From Pseudovibrio sp. JCM 19062 (GTDB taxonomy: Bacteria > Pseudomonadota > Alphaproteobacteria > Rhizobiales > Stappiaceae), in assembly GCA_001310715.1 (NCBI GenBank), contig BAXV01000034.1:1-38430 (forward strand): 38,430 nt of DNA, written 5' to 3'. The position numbers and the translations under genes are program-made. The notes under the pieces are model-generated. The model was not told where the DNA came from. It ran no database searches and was given only the letters and a program-made list of their open reading frames with translations. Below are positions 1 to 8,492 of the stretch, in pieces. The stretch's first letter is position 1; each line of letters begins with the position of its first letter.

Positions 1-59
1 CAACCGATCTGTCCATAAGGCGTCGATGACAAACAAGTATCAACTATTGATAGAAACTT

Positions 60-350
60 TCGAGTGTCCGCTGATGGCCCAATTGCGCCATCAATGGCTT
101 GATGTTGATCTAGATTTCTGCACCACAGCGAATGACCGCTTTTGTCCCGACCTCTGCCGTTGGCGAAGTGCTAAAGTGTGTCCCCTACACTTGGTAGGCT
201 CATCACCTTCAAACACGCTCAGCTGCGCCCTTCATCTTCTGGCCCTGTCGTCCTGCGATATGTGAGGTCTCCGTCCTCTAGGGCCAGAGCGCTTCAGCAA
301 GGTGTCAAGCTGTGCCCTTCATTACCTCGGCACGACATTTCTGCTTGGTT
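60..350 (-). repeat. Inverted, degenerate copy (D) of the iteron-rich element end
   Basis: The reverse complement of about 66-155 matches the inner 'tail' of the repeats at 13.5, 26.4 and 35.4 kb. All share a block reading roughly as 'GGACAAAGCGGTCATTCGCT' followed by a conserved AAATCTAG region. Further right, where the other copies carry ATTAATT-type iterons, this copy has different short repeats: an imperfectly repeated AGCTGYGCCCTTCAT near 230 and 308, and AGTGT/ACACT arms near 170-195. I read it as a relic of the same element family with diverged terminal binding sites. No transposase gene is attached. Confidence 0.5.
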
Positions 351-386
351 GCAACATTGAGTGTAGGTGCGGTGGATATAAAATTC

Positions 387-578
387 TCATGCTTGGATTG
401 GGTGCAACACGCTGTGCTTCTGGAACCAAAGCTCCAACTCTTCCTCTGACAGCTCCCCGCTGGCTACAGCAAGCATGGTCAACAGGCAGTCTTCGTCGTC
501 TGCTGCCAGTTCCATCCCGTTAAGTGCCAGGAACAATGGAGATTTATGACCGACTGAGAATGGAAGCAGGCAATGCAT
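387..578 (-). pseudogene. Doc/Fic-type toxin C-terminal fragment
   Basis: The last ~45 codons read like the C-terminus of a death-on-curing (Doc) toxin: an ALNG segment, an acidic stretch, then LLTMLAVASGELSEEELELW, the usual 'lm.la.GeLs.eelA.Wl' ending. The Fic catalytic motif (HxFxxGNKR) is not present upstream; only a GHKS remnant is seen. No antitoxin gene is adjacent. Length is about 63 codons against about 125 for an intact Doc. It is most likely a 5'-truncated relic next to the degenerate element end. Family assignment rests on the C-terminal pattern only. Confidence 0.45.
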
Positions 579-625
579 TCTCGCAACATTTTATTGGTTT
601 TATCATTTGTTGCTGGCCAAAGTTC

Positions 626-1393
626 TTACACCGCTTCTGCGGAACCGGCCGATTTCTTTTCGTCTTTATGGATTGCCTTTTTCACCCACTCAGGTGCTTC
701 ATTGAAATCGATATTGGTCAGTTCGTCGGGAAACTCATTCCAAAATGCGATGATCGCATCCGAAAACTCGTCGAGATGATCTTCGTTCACTTTGAGCTCA
801 TCAAAGTGTATCCACATCGGATCCTCGCTTGGGAGATCACCGAAAAACTCTGGGTGTTTATCGCACAGTGTCTTAAATGATCCACCATTCCCATGCTTAA
901 AGACGTTCACGACAAGGCGGCAGCGATCTAAAGATTCATAAAATTTGGTTGCCGCAATGTCCCAGCCCATACTTTTCAGTAGTTCAATGATCTGGTCAAA
1001 GTTTGCGCCCCAAACCCGTCTGGGGAACTCTTCGCCAACATGCCATTTATTGATTTCTGTTGTGAGAAAGTCGCGGAGCAGCTTTTCCCATTGATGGTAC
1101 ATTCCCGCAGTAATACTCAGTAGTGTGGTTTCACGCAGATCGACAAGCATGCCATAAAAATCAATAGCTTCTGCTTCGGCCCGCTCATAAAACTGTCCAG
1201 GATCATCGTAATCTGGATTAAACCACTCTCCGGCTTCTTTGAGCCATTCGTCAGCGTGTTTGTCTGCTGCTTCGCTGATGTTCTCAAATTGTGACAGTAG
1301 ACGCGATTTTCCCTGCTCTACATAAAACTTCTGCCCCCTAATTAGATATTCCCTGTAAGGCTCGTCTATTTGAAAGAAAACTCTTTCGCTCAT
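626..1393 (-). CDS. Hypothetical protein with HEPN-like motif
   Basis: A 255-residue soluble, acidic protein with no signal peptide or membrane segment. I chose the ATG at 1393 because an AGGGATG purine stretch lies about 10 nt upstream. The frame stays open another 53 codons, but that extension is Cys/Arg-rich and looks non-coding. Around residues 100-185 there is an all-helical stretch with YHQWEKLLRDFL and later CRLVVNVFKHGNGGS. The latter resembles the R/N...H segment of HEPN-type proteins found in stress and defence loci. This is a motif resemblance, not a family identification. The gene is intact, one of few long unbroken ones here. Neighbours give no functional context beyond the toxin fragment downstream. 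Confidence 0.6.
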   Translation of the reverse strand: MSERVFFQIDEPYREYLIRGQKFYVEQGKSRLLSQFENISEAADKHADEWLKEAGEWFNPDYDDPGQFYERAEAEAIDFYGMLVDLRETTLLSITAGMYHQWEKLLRDFLTTEINKWHVGEEFPRRVWGANFDQIIELLKSMGWDIAATKFYESLDRCRLVVNVFKHGNGGSFKTLCDKHPEFFGDLPSEDPMWIHFDELKVNEDHLDEFSDAIIAFWNEFPDELTNIDFNEAPEWVKKAIHKDEKKSAGSAEAV

Positions 1394-1940
1394 GCTTGCA
1401 TCCCTACAACGTTCCTTTTCGGGCTTACGCATAGAACTGCCGCACATGAAAATATGCGGCAAATTTTGGTGGCCTTCCAGTAGTTTATCGAGGGGCATCC
1501 AGCCAAAGCTTTCCTTGGTGCAATCCCAATAATAATAAGATAACAACTCCACCGCTATAGGACACCATATTTACACCTCGCTCGGCCATATCACCAAAGG
1601 TATTCACCGAGCTAGCCCATCTGCCAAAGTTGAGGGGCTGGATCCAAACCCCAGCAATCACAAGGCAAATAAATTAATTCCCAAGTGTCCAAGAAATTTG
1701 TCCGCGCTAAGCCATCGCCAATTTCTTATGATCAGTACACAAAAAGAACCAAGTGCCAAAAAAATACAAAGGGGCAGTATATTCTATAGGAAGCAGGTAA
1801 TTCATTGTTCTCCTCAGGTTTACTATTTTGCACACCCCAGCGTTAGATTCTGATTTGTGGTGTCAGCTCAGCTGAGTGTGTCTCGATTCTGTTAGAATTG
1901 AACACTATAGCAAAATCCATGTGGGGAGCTTACCAACGCC
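1394..1940. other. Intergenic, divergent promoter region
   Basis: No convincing gene. It separates a leftward gene (start 1393) from the rightward thermonuclease gene (start 1941), so it should hold both promoters. A 10-bp palindrome CTCAGCTGAG lies at 1867-1876, and a short ATTCT/AGAAT inverted repeat follows about 10 bp later. Neither is a recognised operator. Confidence 0.4.
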
Positions 1941-2390
1941 ATGAAATGCAACAATGTATTGGTGCTGTCGACTGTCGTCGGCTTAAATGCTTGCATAGTT
2001 TCAGAGGGGCTGGCTGGAGATAGCTTGCTTGAAGCTCCTCAAGCTCAGGTCGAGTACCAAAAGTGTGATCGAGGTAGCGGACCAGACTGTGTGATCGATG
2101 GCGACACATTTTACGTTGGTTATAAACGGGTCAGAATAGCTGACATCAATACGCCAGAAACTTACCGAGCGGAATGTGAATATGAAGCTGAACTCGGGGC
2201 ACGAGCAACAGCACGTATGATTGAGCTCTTGAGTGCCGGACCTTTTGAACTTGTGGCTACTGGCAGAGACAAGGATCGCTATGGCCGCTATTTGCGAAAG
2301 GTTGTGCGTGATGGTCAATCCCTGGGTGACGTACTGGTGCGTGAGGGACTGGCACGGCCTTGGACTGGGCGCCGGAGGCCATGGTGTTGA
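1941..2390 (+). CDS. Secreted thermonuclease-family (SNase-like) nuclease
   Basis: A 149-residue protein of the staphylococcal nuclease-like family (OB-fold, Ca-dependent nuclease). An N-terminal hydrophobic stretch with LNAC near residues 15-18 could be a lipobox, so the product is probably exported and perhaps a lipoprotein. The core shows VIDGDTFYV followed by KRVRIADINTPE, with the family's catalytic Asp and Arg. Next come a CEYEAELGARA segment supplying the catalytic Glu and GRDKDRYGRYLR supplying the second Arg. The C-terminus has the typical LVREGLARPW. Length and motif order are normal, so it is probably active. A GGGGAG ribosome-binding site lies about 12 nt before the ATG. A 58-bp duplicated fragment of this gene occurs at 4283-4340. 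Confidence 0.85.
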   Translation: MKCNNVLVLSTVVGLNACIVSEGLAGDSLLEAPQAQVEYQKCDRGSGPDCVIDGDTFYVGYKRVRIADINTPETYRAECEYEAELGARATARMIELLSAGPFELVATGRDKDRYGRYLRKVVRDGQSLGDVLVREGLARPWTGRRRPWC

Positions 2391-2618
2391 TGCTAAATGC
2401 AACGGATTGTCTGTATAAGACATGGCATTGCGCTTCTAGCGCGGACGGAGGAAGGAACGGAGCTACCTCCGCCCCCCTTACAGACCCGCCTCATGCTTGT
2501 AATCAAACCGACTGTTCCCGTGAGCCAGCGGTAGTATTTACGTTTGATATAACAGTACTTTTTTTTGTTTCAGGCTCATAGAGCTAGCTTCGAATATTGA
2601 GCGATGCCGGAAGATTTA

Positions 2619-2972
2619 ATGCGATATTTTTCAGCTTTGGTTTTGAGTGTCGGTTTAAGCACCCCAGCGTTTGCAGACTATGACGTGTTCCTGATTTCTC
2701 GTAGTCAGCAATATGAGTTTCTCGGGTCTCACAAAGTCCAGCAGCTACCACAAACCGGCTACAAGGAACTGCGCTTGTGCAACCGCTCCTACTGGGTGCG
2801 CCCCTACTCTGTTGCCTGGACTAAATGGGAGGAGCAACTTGGCCACGAAGTAAGTCTGGAAGCAAATCAGGGCTACGGCTGGATGGTATTGTGCAACAAA
2901 CCAACAACAAAACTTACCCTCGCTGATGTTGGAATTTATGCCACGCTTGAAAAAAACCATGGAACAAGGTGA
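2619..2972 (+). CDS. Small exported hypothetical protein
   Basis: A 117-residue protein starting with a clear signal peptide (MRYFSALVLSVGLSTPAFA, cleavage expected after AFA). The mature part has two Cys (RLCNRSYW and MVLCNKP) that could form a disulfide, and many aromatic residues. I prefer the ATG at 2619 over the one at 2604 because GGAAG sits 5 nt before it and the signal peptide then begins correctly. No family recognised. It overlaps the next small gene. Confidence 0.6.
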   Translation: MRYFSALVLSVGLSTPAFADYDVFLISRSQQYEFLGSHKVQQLPQTGYKELRLCNRSYWVRPYSVAWTKWEEQLGHEVSLEANQGYGWMVLCNKPTTKLTLADVGIYATLEKNHGTR

Positions 2973-3132
2973 TCAGGAAAGGGAGTTCACCAGCCGCTTT
3001 CAGGCGATCCGCCGCACCTTCATCATGCGAAATGGCCTCACCGCAGAAGAGGCCGAAGCGATCATCTCGCAGAACTACGAGGGCAAAAGCTCTCGCTTAA
3101 ACCAGCTCCTGAACGAGCGTGATAAGAACTGA
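2938..3132 (+). CDS. Small basic hypothetical protein
   Basis: About 64 codons, highly charged and helical (RFQAIRRTFIMRNGLTAEEA is typical of its composition). It overlaps the end of the preceding exported-protein gene in another frame. Start could be 2938 or 2959. No recognised domain. Regular codon use and a soluble charged composition support it being real. Confidence 0.45.
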   Translation: MPRLKKTMEQGDQEREFTSRFQAIRRTFIMRNGLTAEEAEAIISQNYEGKSSRLNQLLNERDKN

Positions 3133-3359
3133 AGTCGGCCTACCTCTGAAAATCTCAAGCCTCCACATGTAGCCTCCAAAAGTGGCACCCGATACCCTAC
3201 GCTGAAGGGATAGCGTTCTATTGTGCCCTCCACCGGAAACGACCTCTATTGTCGGAGTAGTTTTCTGTATAGGCTACCTACTTTTTGATATTGCAAATTT
3301 ACTTGATACCCAACGGAGTGAAGGGTAGCCTTGAAACAGCATTTCATAAGGTAATTCCG

Positions 3360-4287
3360 ATGCTTAAGATATTTCGTGCAGTCATAATTGAAACTGTTGC
3401 CTTGCTATCACTTTGCCTACACCTGACCGGCTCTGCTGTGCTGATTGCTTTGGTCTTGCAGCTGGCAATGCAGCTACTTTCACTATTCTATGATGGTTTG
3501 CCGAAAATCACGGACCTGCACGCTTTTGGTATAGGTACACTCCTAACTGTTTGTTGGGCTATGGTTGCAAGCGTCATTCCTGGCCTGATTGAAACTCTCA
3601 CTGACATAAGTGTAGGGGCGAGAAAACCAAGTGAACGCGAAAAGCAACTATTAGCCGATGCTCTTGAGCTGGTACAGCTACGAGCAACGACCGCTAAAAT
3701 AGTACTCCCGCATGTCGTCTGGCGTGTCATTGATCGTACAGAAGAGAATGCTGTCGCATACGGTCGGAACCGAGTTGCGATCACTACCGGCTTGCTCATC
3801 TCGACGCAAACTCGCAGTAACGGGTTGACGGAACTGGCATCTGTAACGGCGCACGAGATGGGGCACCTAAGGCATTGGGACACGCGCTGGCTAATGCTTT
3901 CGCGCCTATTGATGGCACCGTTCAATTTTTTTACTTCAGGTCATAAGTAAAATGTTTGTGCCGATTCCGCTTGTTGGTCTGGTATTCTACTTGATACTTA
4001 TGATTTTATCAGTGCCCGTTCGTGTTGCAAATCGTTTGCTGCAGTTAATATCGAGACTTCAAGAGTTTAGAGCAGATGAATTTGCCTTTCGCCTGCTAGG
4101 CCCATCAGGGATCGCAAGTTGGTTTGACTCCCTGTATCGCCGTCAGAATGTTGAAGGTTCCGGCTTGTTTGCATATTGGGTTCGCTCTCATCCACCTTTA
4201 GAATTGAGGCGCGACCGCTTGCTAAAGCTGCTGATAGAACTTCGAACTCCACTGATGTTGACACAGCTTAGCAAACGTAGATCTTGA
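3360..4287 (+). CDS. M48-family membrane metallopeptidase (frameshifted)
   Basis: An HtpX/Ste24-like zinc protease. Two hydrophobic N-terminal segments (residues ~5-60) precede the catalytic HEMGH at about residue 165. The third zinc ligand lies in EFRADEFA in the second half, and two hydrophobic segments sit between them. The frame is broken at a run of seven T (3926-3932). Shifting one base there joins the two parts through FLLQVISKMFVPIP and gives one protein of about 309 residues, with all metal ligands retained. I chose ATG 3360, with AAGG 8 nt upstream, over the earlier possible start at 3285. Its stop codon lies inside a fragment copied from the thermonuclease gene, so the native C-terminus may be lost. 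Family role: membrane protein quality control or peptide cleavage; the substrate is unknown. Confidence 0.75.
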
Positions 4288-4340
4288 GTGCCGGCTCTTT
4301 CGAACTTGGGGCTACAGGCAGAGACAAGGGTCGTTATTAA
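4283..4340 (+). pseudogene. Duplicated fragment of the thermonuclease gene
   Basis: This stretch repeats 2228-2285 of the thermonuclease gene with a few substitutions. It encodes a degraded LSAGSFELGATGRDKGRY and then hits a stop. The match begins a few bases before the M48 protease stop codon, which therefore lies in the copied sequence. It indicates a past tandem duplication or recombination that removed the material between the copies. Confidence 0.65.
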
Positions 4341-4417
4341 CGACTGCTTAAGTTCCGGCCGACTTCAAATGTTCTGTAGGTTTGCGCCTATTATTTGTTC
4401 ATGCCATATTTTCTTGA

Positions 4418-4975
4418 TTGTCCCTCACTGAGGGAACATTCATCGAAGCCTCGAACCGAGGGGAGAAAACAGGCTATAGCATGTTGCTTTTGATTATTGT
4501 CCTGGCGTTAGTTTCACTTGTCTTTTGGTTTTTCGCAGTTAAACGCGGCAGTGCCGTCCTGTATTTGGGTGTGAGTGATTTTCTCTGGTCAATGTGTGTG
4601 CAACTTACGCCGGTTTATACGGGGCTGTTGTTGTTGTGGTTACGACCTGAAGGTGCTCCACTCGCTGTTACCAGTCTTTTTGATACATGGCTCCAACGTG
4701 TTATTGCAGGGATTGGCTTGGCTATGTTTCTCTATGCCTTGTCCAGATCATTTCGGTTCGCAACTCAGGCGAACGGAAGTCTGCTGGGGCTTTGCTTGTT
4801 CCTTCCTAAAACCGTTGCCGGTTTGATTGTTGTTTGGTTCTCAGGAGGTGTTGTGAGTCTACTGCTCGGGAAGAAAGGCTCCGTTAAAAGGACTATGCTC
4901 TCGCTTCTAATTTTTGGCTTTGGTGGAGTGCTAGTGGAAGCGCTGATTACTCCAGTTCAAAAGAGCCAATCGTGA
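4418..4975 (+). CDS. Hypothetical integral membrane protein
   Basis: Up to 185 residues with about five hydrophobic segments, the first beginning at MLLLIIVLALVSLVFWFFAV. Translation may really start at the ATG at 4481, placing the first membrane segment at the N-terminus. No catalytic motif or known family recognised. Spacing of about 130-190 bp from the protease gene leaves co-transcription possible. Confidence 0.55.
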   Translation: MSLTEGTFIEASNRGEKTGYSMLLLIIVLALVSLVFWFFAVKRGSAVLYLGVSDFLWSMCVQLTPVYTGLLLLWLRPEGAPLAVTSLFDTWLQRVIAGIGLAMFLYALSRSFRFATQANGSLLGLCLFLPKTVAGLIVVWFSGGVVSLLLGKKGSVKRTMLSLLIFGFGGVLVEALITPVQKSQS

Positions 4976-5167
4976 CTGCTTCCCGCCCTTAAAACGAGGA
5001 ATTAGAGCGCCATTGCTGAAGATCTATCTGAAAGTGTTGAGAACTGGCGCGTGTCCTCTGGGCCAAGTGATAAGCGTAAGCTAGCGAGCGTAGTGTCTGT
5101 TTGAACTTCAAAAGACCCCTGCCCTCTGAGCGTTTCACGTAGTAACGAGCAATACTGGTTTAGAGAC

Positions 5168-5654
5168 ATGCAAAATTCAATGGGCCATTTGGGGCCAGTC
5201 GAGAACCCGAGCACTATGGCAATTTCTACAATTAGCAGAGTGCGGGTTCGTTGTCGGGGTATGGTGATGGATGAAAGCGAGCCCTTCGATGATTGCAATG
5301 GTTTTGGGACGAGCCGAGAGCATGCTGTGGAAGCCGCAAAAAAAACTTGCAACTGGTCATTTAATTTCCCGAGCCAACGTTGTTGTGACAACGACTGTAA
5401 CGATCAAAGCGGCTTTTATTGATAATGAATGCGAACCTTTTGATGCAGGCTCTGTGTGCCGCGTTTATGTCCCGGCTGAATGGCTGCGAGAGAGTAAGAA
5501 AGGTTCTGGCGAAACAACTTTAATATGCGAAATCTGGCGCGATGGGAAACCAGGAAAGGATGCTGAGAAGCTAGAGGCATTGATAGCTGAGTACTTGGAA
5601 GCAAACGTGGCCGGAGACCGAAGAAAATCCGATCCAATACAGATTGCGAGTTGA
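5168..5654 (+). CDS. Hypothetical protein (frameshifted at A8)
   Basis: Two overlapping open frames make sense as one gene. The first ends in TSREHAVEAAKK, the second continues with LATGHLISRANVVVTTTV. They meet at a run of eight A (5338-5345). The joined product is about 160 residues, ends in a charged region (ICEIWRDGKPGKDAEKLE) and has several Cys. No family recognised. The start is uncertain (5168 or 5213). Confidence 0.4.
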
Positions 5655-5663
5655 TCCGTCGTT

Positions 5664-5766
5664 GTTGCAGTTGGCCCTCAAAATCGGGGTGGCTACACCT
5701 TCATCTGCCTTTGCAGGAGCTTTCGTGACGTTGCAGTTGGCCCTCAAAATCGGGGTGGCTACACCT
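5664..5766 (+). CRISPR. Two-copy CRISPR-like direct repeat (36-37 bp, one ~30-nt spacer)
   Basis: Two identical 37-bp copies at 5664-5700 and 5730-5766 enclose a unique spacer of 29-30 nt. The repeat begins GTTGCAGTTGGCC and ends GGGGTGGCTACACC. Its pattern (GTTG.AG at the start, GTG.CTACA near the end) and the 36/30 periodicity resemble type II-C repeats. No cas9, cas1 or cas2 is in the window. It lies 23 bp beyond the stop of the leftward tnpB gene. Alternatives: an orphan mini-array, a duplicated right end of the TnpB element, or chance tandem duplication. Only two repeats are present, so confidence is limited. Confidence 0.5.
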
Positions 5767-5789
5767 GGTCATGCGCTAAGTCATTGATA

Positions 5790-7121
5790 TCATCCCTGAT
5801 TATGGGGACCAAGGCCGGTTGAAACAACTACCGATGGCCTTTGTCGTTGCCGGATTCTACGGTTTTTTTTACCGTGAACCTCGCTTGGCGACTTACGACG
5901 AGCTGGAACTCCCGCCGAGGGATTGGCCCGCATTAGAATGTTACGGGCTGCGTTATAATCAGCATTGGCTTTGAAGCTACAGTTTGTACAGTGGAATGCG
6001 GCTTGGCTGCGCCGGTTTTCTATCGATGTATACCCGCATTTACTGCAACATTGTGATGTATGATGCGGTGGAACCACCACAACTACCGATCCACTCTTAT
6101 GGGCTTTATATTCTAGCTGGTTCCTAAATTGGTAAAATCCCACATTCAGGACTGCTCTATTAAGCCGTGCTTTGGCTTTGACATTCGTGCCAGGATTTTC
6201 CATGTCACCCTTTGCCGAAGCGGTCATATTCTTGACTTGCAAATCCTCAAGAGCAATATAGCTGAACCGGCGGGTGAGATCTGTTGTCACCTTATGATTA
6301 TAAGCCGAGCGCCGCCGCGCAATCTTTCGTGCAACCTTCGCCATTTCGTGCTTGGCGTTCTGTCTTCTCTTTGATCCTTTCGTTGCGCGAGAGAGCTTTT
6401 TTTTGTTTCTTTTTTTTCTTCTCATCCAGAACAAGTAAACCCGTATCCGGTGCAAACCATTCACCGTTTGACAGGGTTGCGGGACGGGTTACACCAAGAT
6501 CAACACCAATGGCTTCCCCAGTGTGTTTGAGCTCGGCTTCAGGGTGCTCAGTGACGAGAATGACAAAATAGTCCCTGCCCTCACGTACTACTTCAACAGT
6601 TTTCGGGTCACCGTAAATTTCTTGTGGCGCTTGTAGCGTACATAACCAAGTTTAGGCAACTTCACGCTGTCTTTGCCAAACACAACCACTGGCCGCGCAA
6701 CGCATTCGCCATTTTTGAACTTACGATGCCATGCTTTGAAGGAAAGCGAATTGTTACGGTCACAACTGCGAAAACTGGGATACCCGCCTTGCTTGTCAAA
6801 GAACCGTTTGAAAGCCTTATCCAGATCTCGCAAAGCTGCATCAAGACAATCGCGGGGTGCCTGCGTTAGCCAAGATAGTTCTGGATCATCACAAAGACCA
6901 ATTCGCTCGCCTGAGGTTTTAAAGTTCAGCTCTTTCGCCTGTCTTGGAGCTGAGAAGACACTATCGCGGTAAAAAGGGTCGGTCCCTTGAGGACGCCCAT
7001 AAATATTACGCTGTTCCAGAGCCGCATTATAAAAGTGTCGAACCGCAGCAAAGGCAGTATTCAGCCACGCTCGTTGCGCTTCATTGGGATACATGCGAAA
7101 TTTATAGGCGTGATAGATCAT
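5790..7121 (-). CDS. tnpB: TnpB-family RNA-guided nuclease / IS605 OrfB (frameshifted)
   Basis: After repairing two indels the product is about 440 residues. The N-terminus has KFRMYPNEAQRAWL and a KAFKRFF-GG-PSF region typical of TnpB. The RuvC-like site is complete: Asp in IGVDLGVT, Glu in IALEDL, Asp in ADYNAARNI. Between the last two motifs is a four-Cys zinc finger (CCSKCG...CTNC). Breaks lie near 6600 (a short T run) and at two T8 runs (6397-6417) that encode a Lys-rich stretch. No TnpA transposase is nearby. An ATCCA/TGGAT hairpin (7124-7141) overlaps the region just before the ATG and may mask the ribosome-binding site. In this family the guide RNA comes from sequence at and beyond the 3' end, exactly where the direct repeats lie. 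Confidence 0.85.
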
Positions 7122-7416
7122 GTATCCAACCTAGGATGGATGAATGTGTATTTCTTTTCGCAAACCGTTTGAAAATTAGATAATTAGGTTCCGCCTTGCA
7201 AAGAGGGCACTTACTATAGCGCTCTCGATATGATTGCATAGCGGCTCGTCTGTTCTTGTTGGCAAGAACTTCGTCGTGTATACTTTCTCTCAATTAGATA
7301 GCTCTTTATGAGGGCCGATTGGTAAGCAGGTTTAGCAATGCATTTGCATTGCTTTGAAGAGCTAGCTGGGCTCTGCAAATAAGCAGCATCAAAGCATCAT
7401 ACCATTCCAATGAACC

Positions 7417-7436
7417 TTCTGGGTGTCCACCCAGAA
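7417..7436 (+). promoter_or_regulatory. Perfect 9-bp hairpin upstream of the DUF5983 gene
   Basis: TTCTGGGTG and CACCCAGAA arms with a 2-nt centre. It shares the CTGGGTG/CACCCAG core with the hairpin that follows the gene. It has no T run, so it is not a simple terminator. Confidence 0.5.
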
Positions 7437-7470
7437 CGGGCGACATCCAGCTCACTTATGGACGTCTCTC

Positions 7471-7797
7471 ATGCACAATCCATTTCTTCATCGACCTGAA
7501 GTCTCTGAACCAAAGTTCCTGAGGCTATCATCTGGCCACTTAAGCGCATTGACTCGTGATTGGTTGGCCCAACGCTCGGTTTCGCTTGGTTATACAGAAC
7601 CTACAAAAGGACCATGTCTCGGTGCGTCAACTTCACTAGGGTGGTGGGTTGCAACACTGACCTCGGCAGATAGTTTAGCAAAAGCGCCAGAAGACCTCCG
7701 TATCTGTATCGTTCTGGCCAGAAAAGCAAACCTGACGCATCTGTTGTTTGAAACAGGGGCGGAAACCATCAAAGGCCTTCCTACTTTCACATCGTAG
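7471..7797 (+). CDS. DUF5983-like protein
   Basis: About 108 residues from the ATG at 7471. The signature LSSGHLSALTRDWL near the N-terminus, a GWWV segment in the middle, and PEDLRICIVLARKANLTHLL then KGLPTF at the end fit DUF5983, a domain common next to plasmid and ICE maintenance genes. Function unknown. No strong ribosome-binding site is visible. Upstream codons from 7423 run through a hairpin and are unlikely to be translated. Intact reading frame. It supports a plasmid or ICE origin for this stretch. Confidence 0.7.
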   Translation: MHNPFLHRPEVSEPKFLRLSSGHLSALTRDWLAQRSVSLGYTEPTKGPCLGASTSLGWWVATLTSADSLAKAPEDLRICIVLARKANLTHLLFETGAETIKGLPTFTS

Positions 7798-7822
7798 GAA
7801 AGTCGACATCAAAACAAACCCA

Positions 7823-7862
7823 CTGGGTGCACACCCAGCGGGGAGTGCACCCGTTTTTTTTT
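7823..7862 (+). terminator. Terminator with competing hairpin (attenuator-like)
   Basis: Two mutually exclusive stems are possible. CTGGGTG (7823-7829) can pair with CACCCAG (7832-7838), or GGGTGCAC (7825-7832) can pair with GTGCACCC (7845-7852). The latter is followed by nine T. The second is a rho-independent terminator and the first would pre-empt it. It sits between the DUF5983 gene and the next gene, whose ATG is 64 bp downstream. Confidence 0.6.
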
Positions 7863-7926
7863 GATTACGACCTCAGGTTTTCCGTCGCTGGAAGCTGGAG
7901 GGAGTTCAAATCTCAAGGAGCACAAA

Positions 7927-8442
7927 ATGATTATTTCAGTTGACGCAAACGCACCTGGCTATTGGGAAAGTGTCAGAAAAAAACGCAACCCAAAGGAGAG
8001 CGCTTGATGCCTTTAAAAAAAAGGTCTCAAAACAATTCGTATCTCTCAGGTCTATGAGCAGTATGTTGAGGACCATTTATACCTGATCCAGGAGGTAGCT
8101 CGGAAAGAGGGACTCCATAAGGATTTTGATCAATATAAGCAATTTAGGCGCGAGTGCGCTGATACAATTGGCCTGTCAGAGCTAGCTGATTGCGATGAAA
8201 GTGATATTCATCAGTTCTCACTAGAAGCGGTTCTAGAGGCTGCTGAAGCTCTTTATGGTGACGACGGTGGTCTTCGTAGATATCAAGAGCAGTGTTCTTG
8301 TTGCGGAGAGTTAGCTACCTGTCAGGACTGGGAAAAGGTTGAGCGTGGTAGCATCACCTTTTATACAAGCATTTATTGTGAATACTGCGGCAGAGACGAA
8401 TTTGACTCTTGGGTGCAAGATGGTACCAGTCATCTTCAATAG
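7927..8442 (+). CDS. Zinc-knuckle hypothetical protein (frame broken near 8005-8022)
   Basis: It starts MIISVDANAPGYWESV with a good AAGGAG site 7 nt upstream, and ends with an intact acidic, helical C-terminal part of about 140 residues. That part has paired cysteines (CSCCGE then CEYCGRD) forming a probable zinc-binding site. Two stop codons in frame at 8005 and 8014 are bypassed if one base is gained near 8002 and one lost in the A8 run (8015-8022), giving ...LDAFKKK... in the middle. Total about 172 codons. No family recognised. A strong terminator follows. Confidence 0.6.
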
Positions 8443-8452
8443 AATTCATGAG

Positions 8453-8479
8453 AAAAAGGGGGAGCTTTCCCCCTTTTTT
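8453..8479. terminator. Bidirectional rho-independent terminator
   Basis: An 11-bp stem (A5-G5-A against T-C5-T5) with a 4-nt loop, flanked by A and T runs. It lies between two convergent genes and can serve both. Confidence 0.85.
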
Positions 8480-8492
8480 GTTTGAGGTGGCC

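Noticed and set aside
5002..5391. 129-codon minus-strand ORF
   Set aside because: Composition is unprotein-like, and the opposite strand over its right-hand part gives a better joined frame.
5664..5766. Calling a full CRISPR-Cas system
   Set aside because: Only two repeats, no cas genes in the window and no visible tracrRNA; reported as CRISPR-like only.
7102..7293. Minus-strand ORF of 63 codons upstream of tnpB with a CPLC motif
   Set aside because: Needs a TTG start with poor spacing and overlaps the tnpB start and hairpin; no homology pattern recognised.
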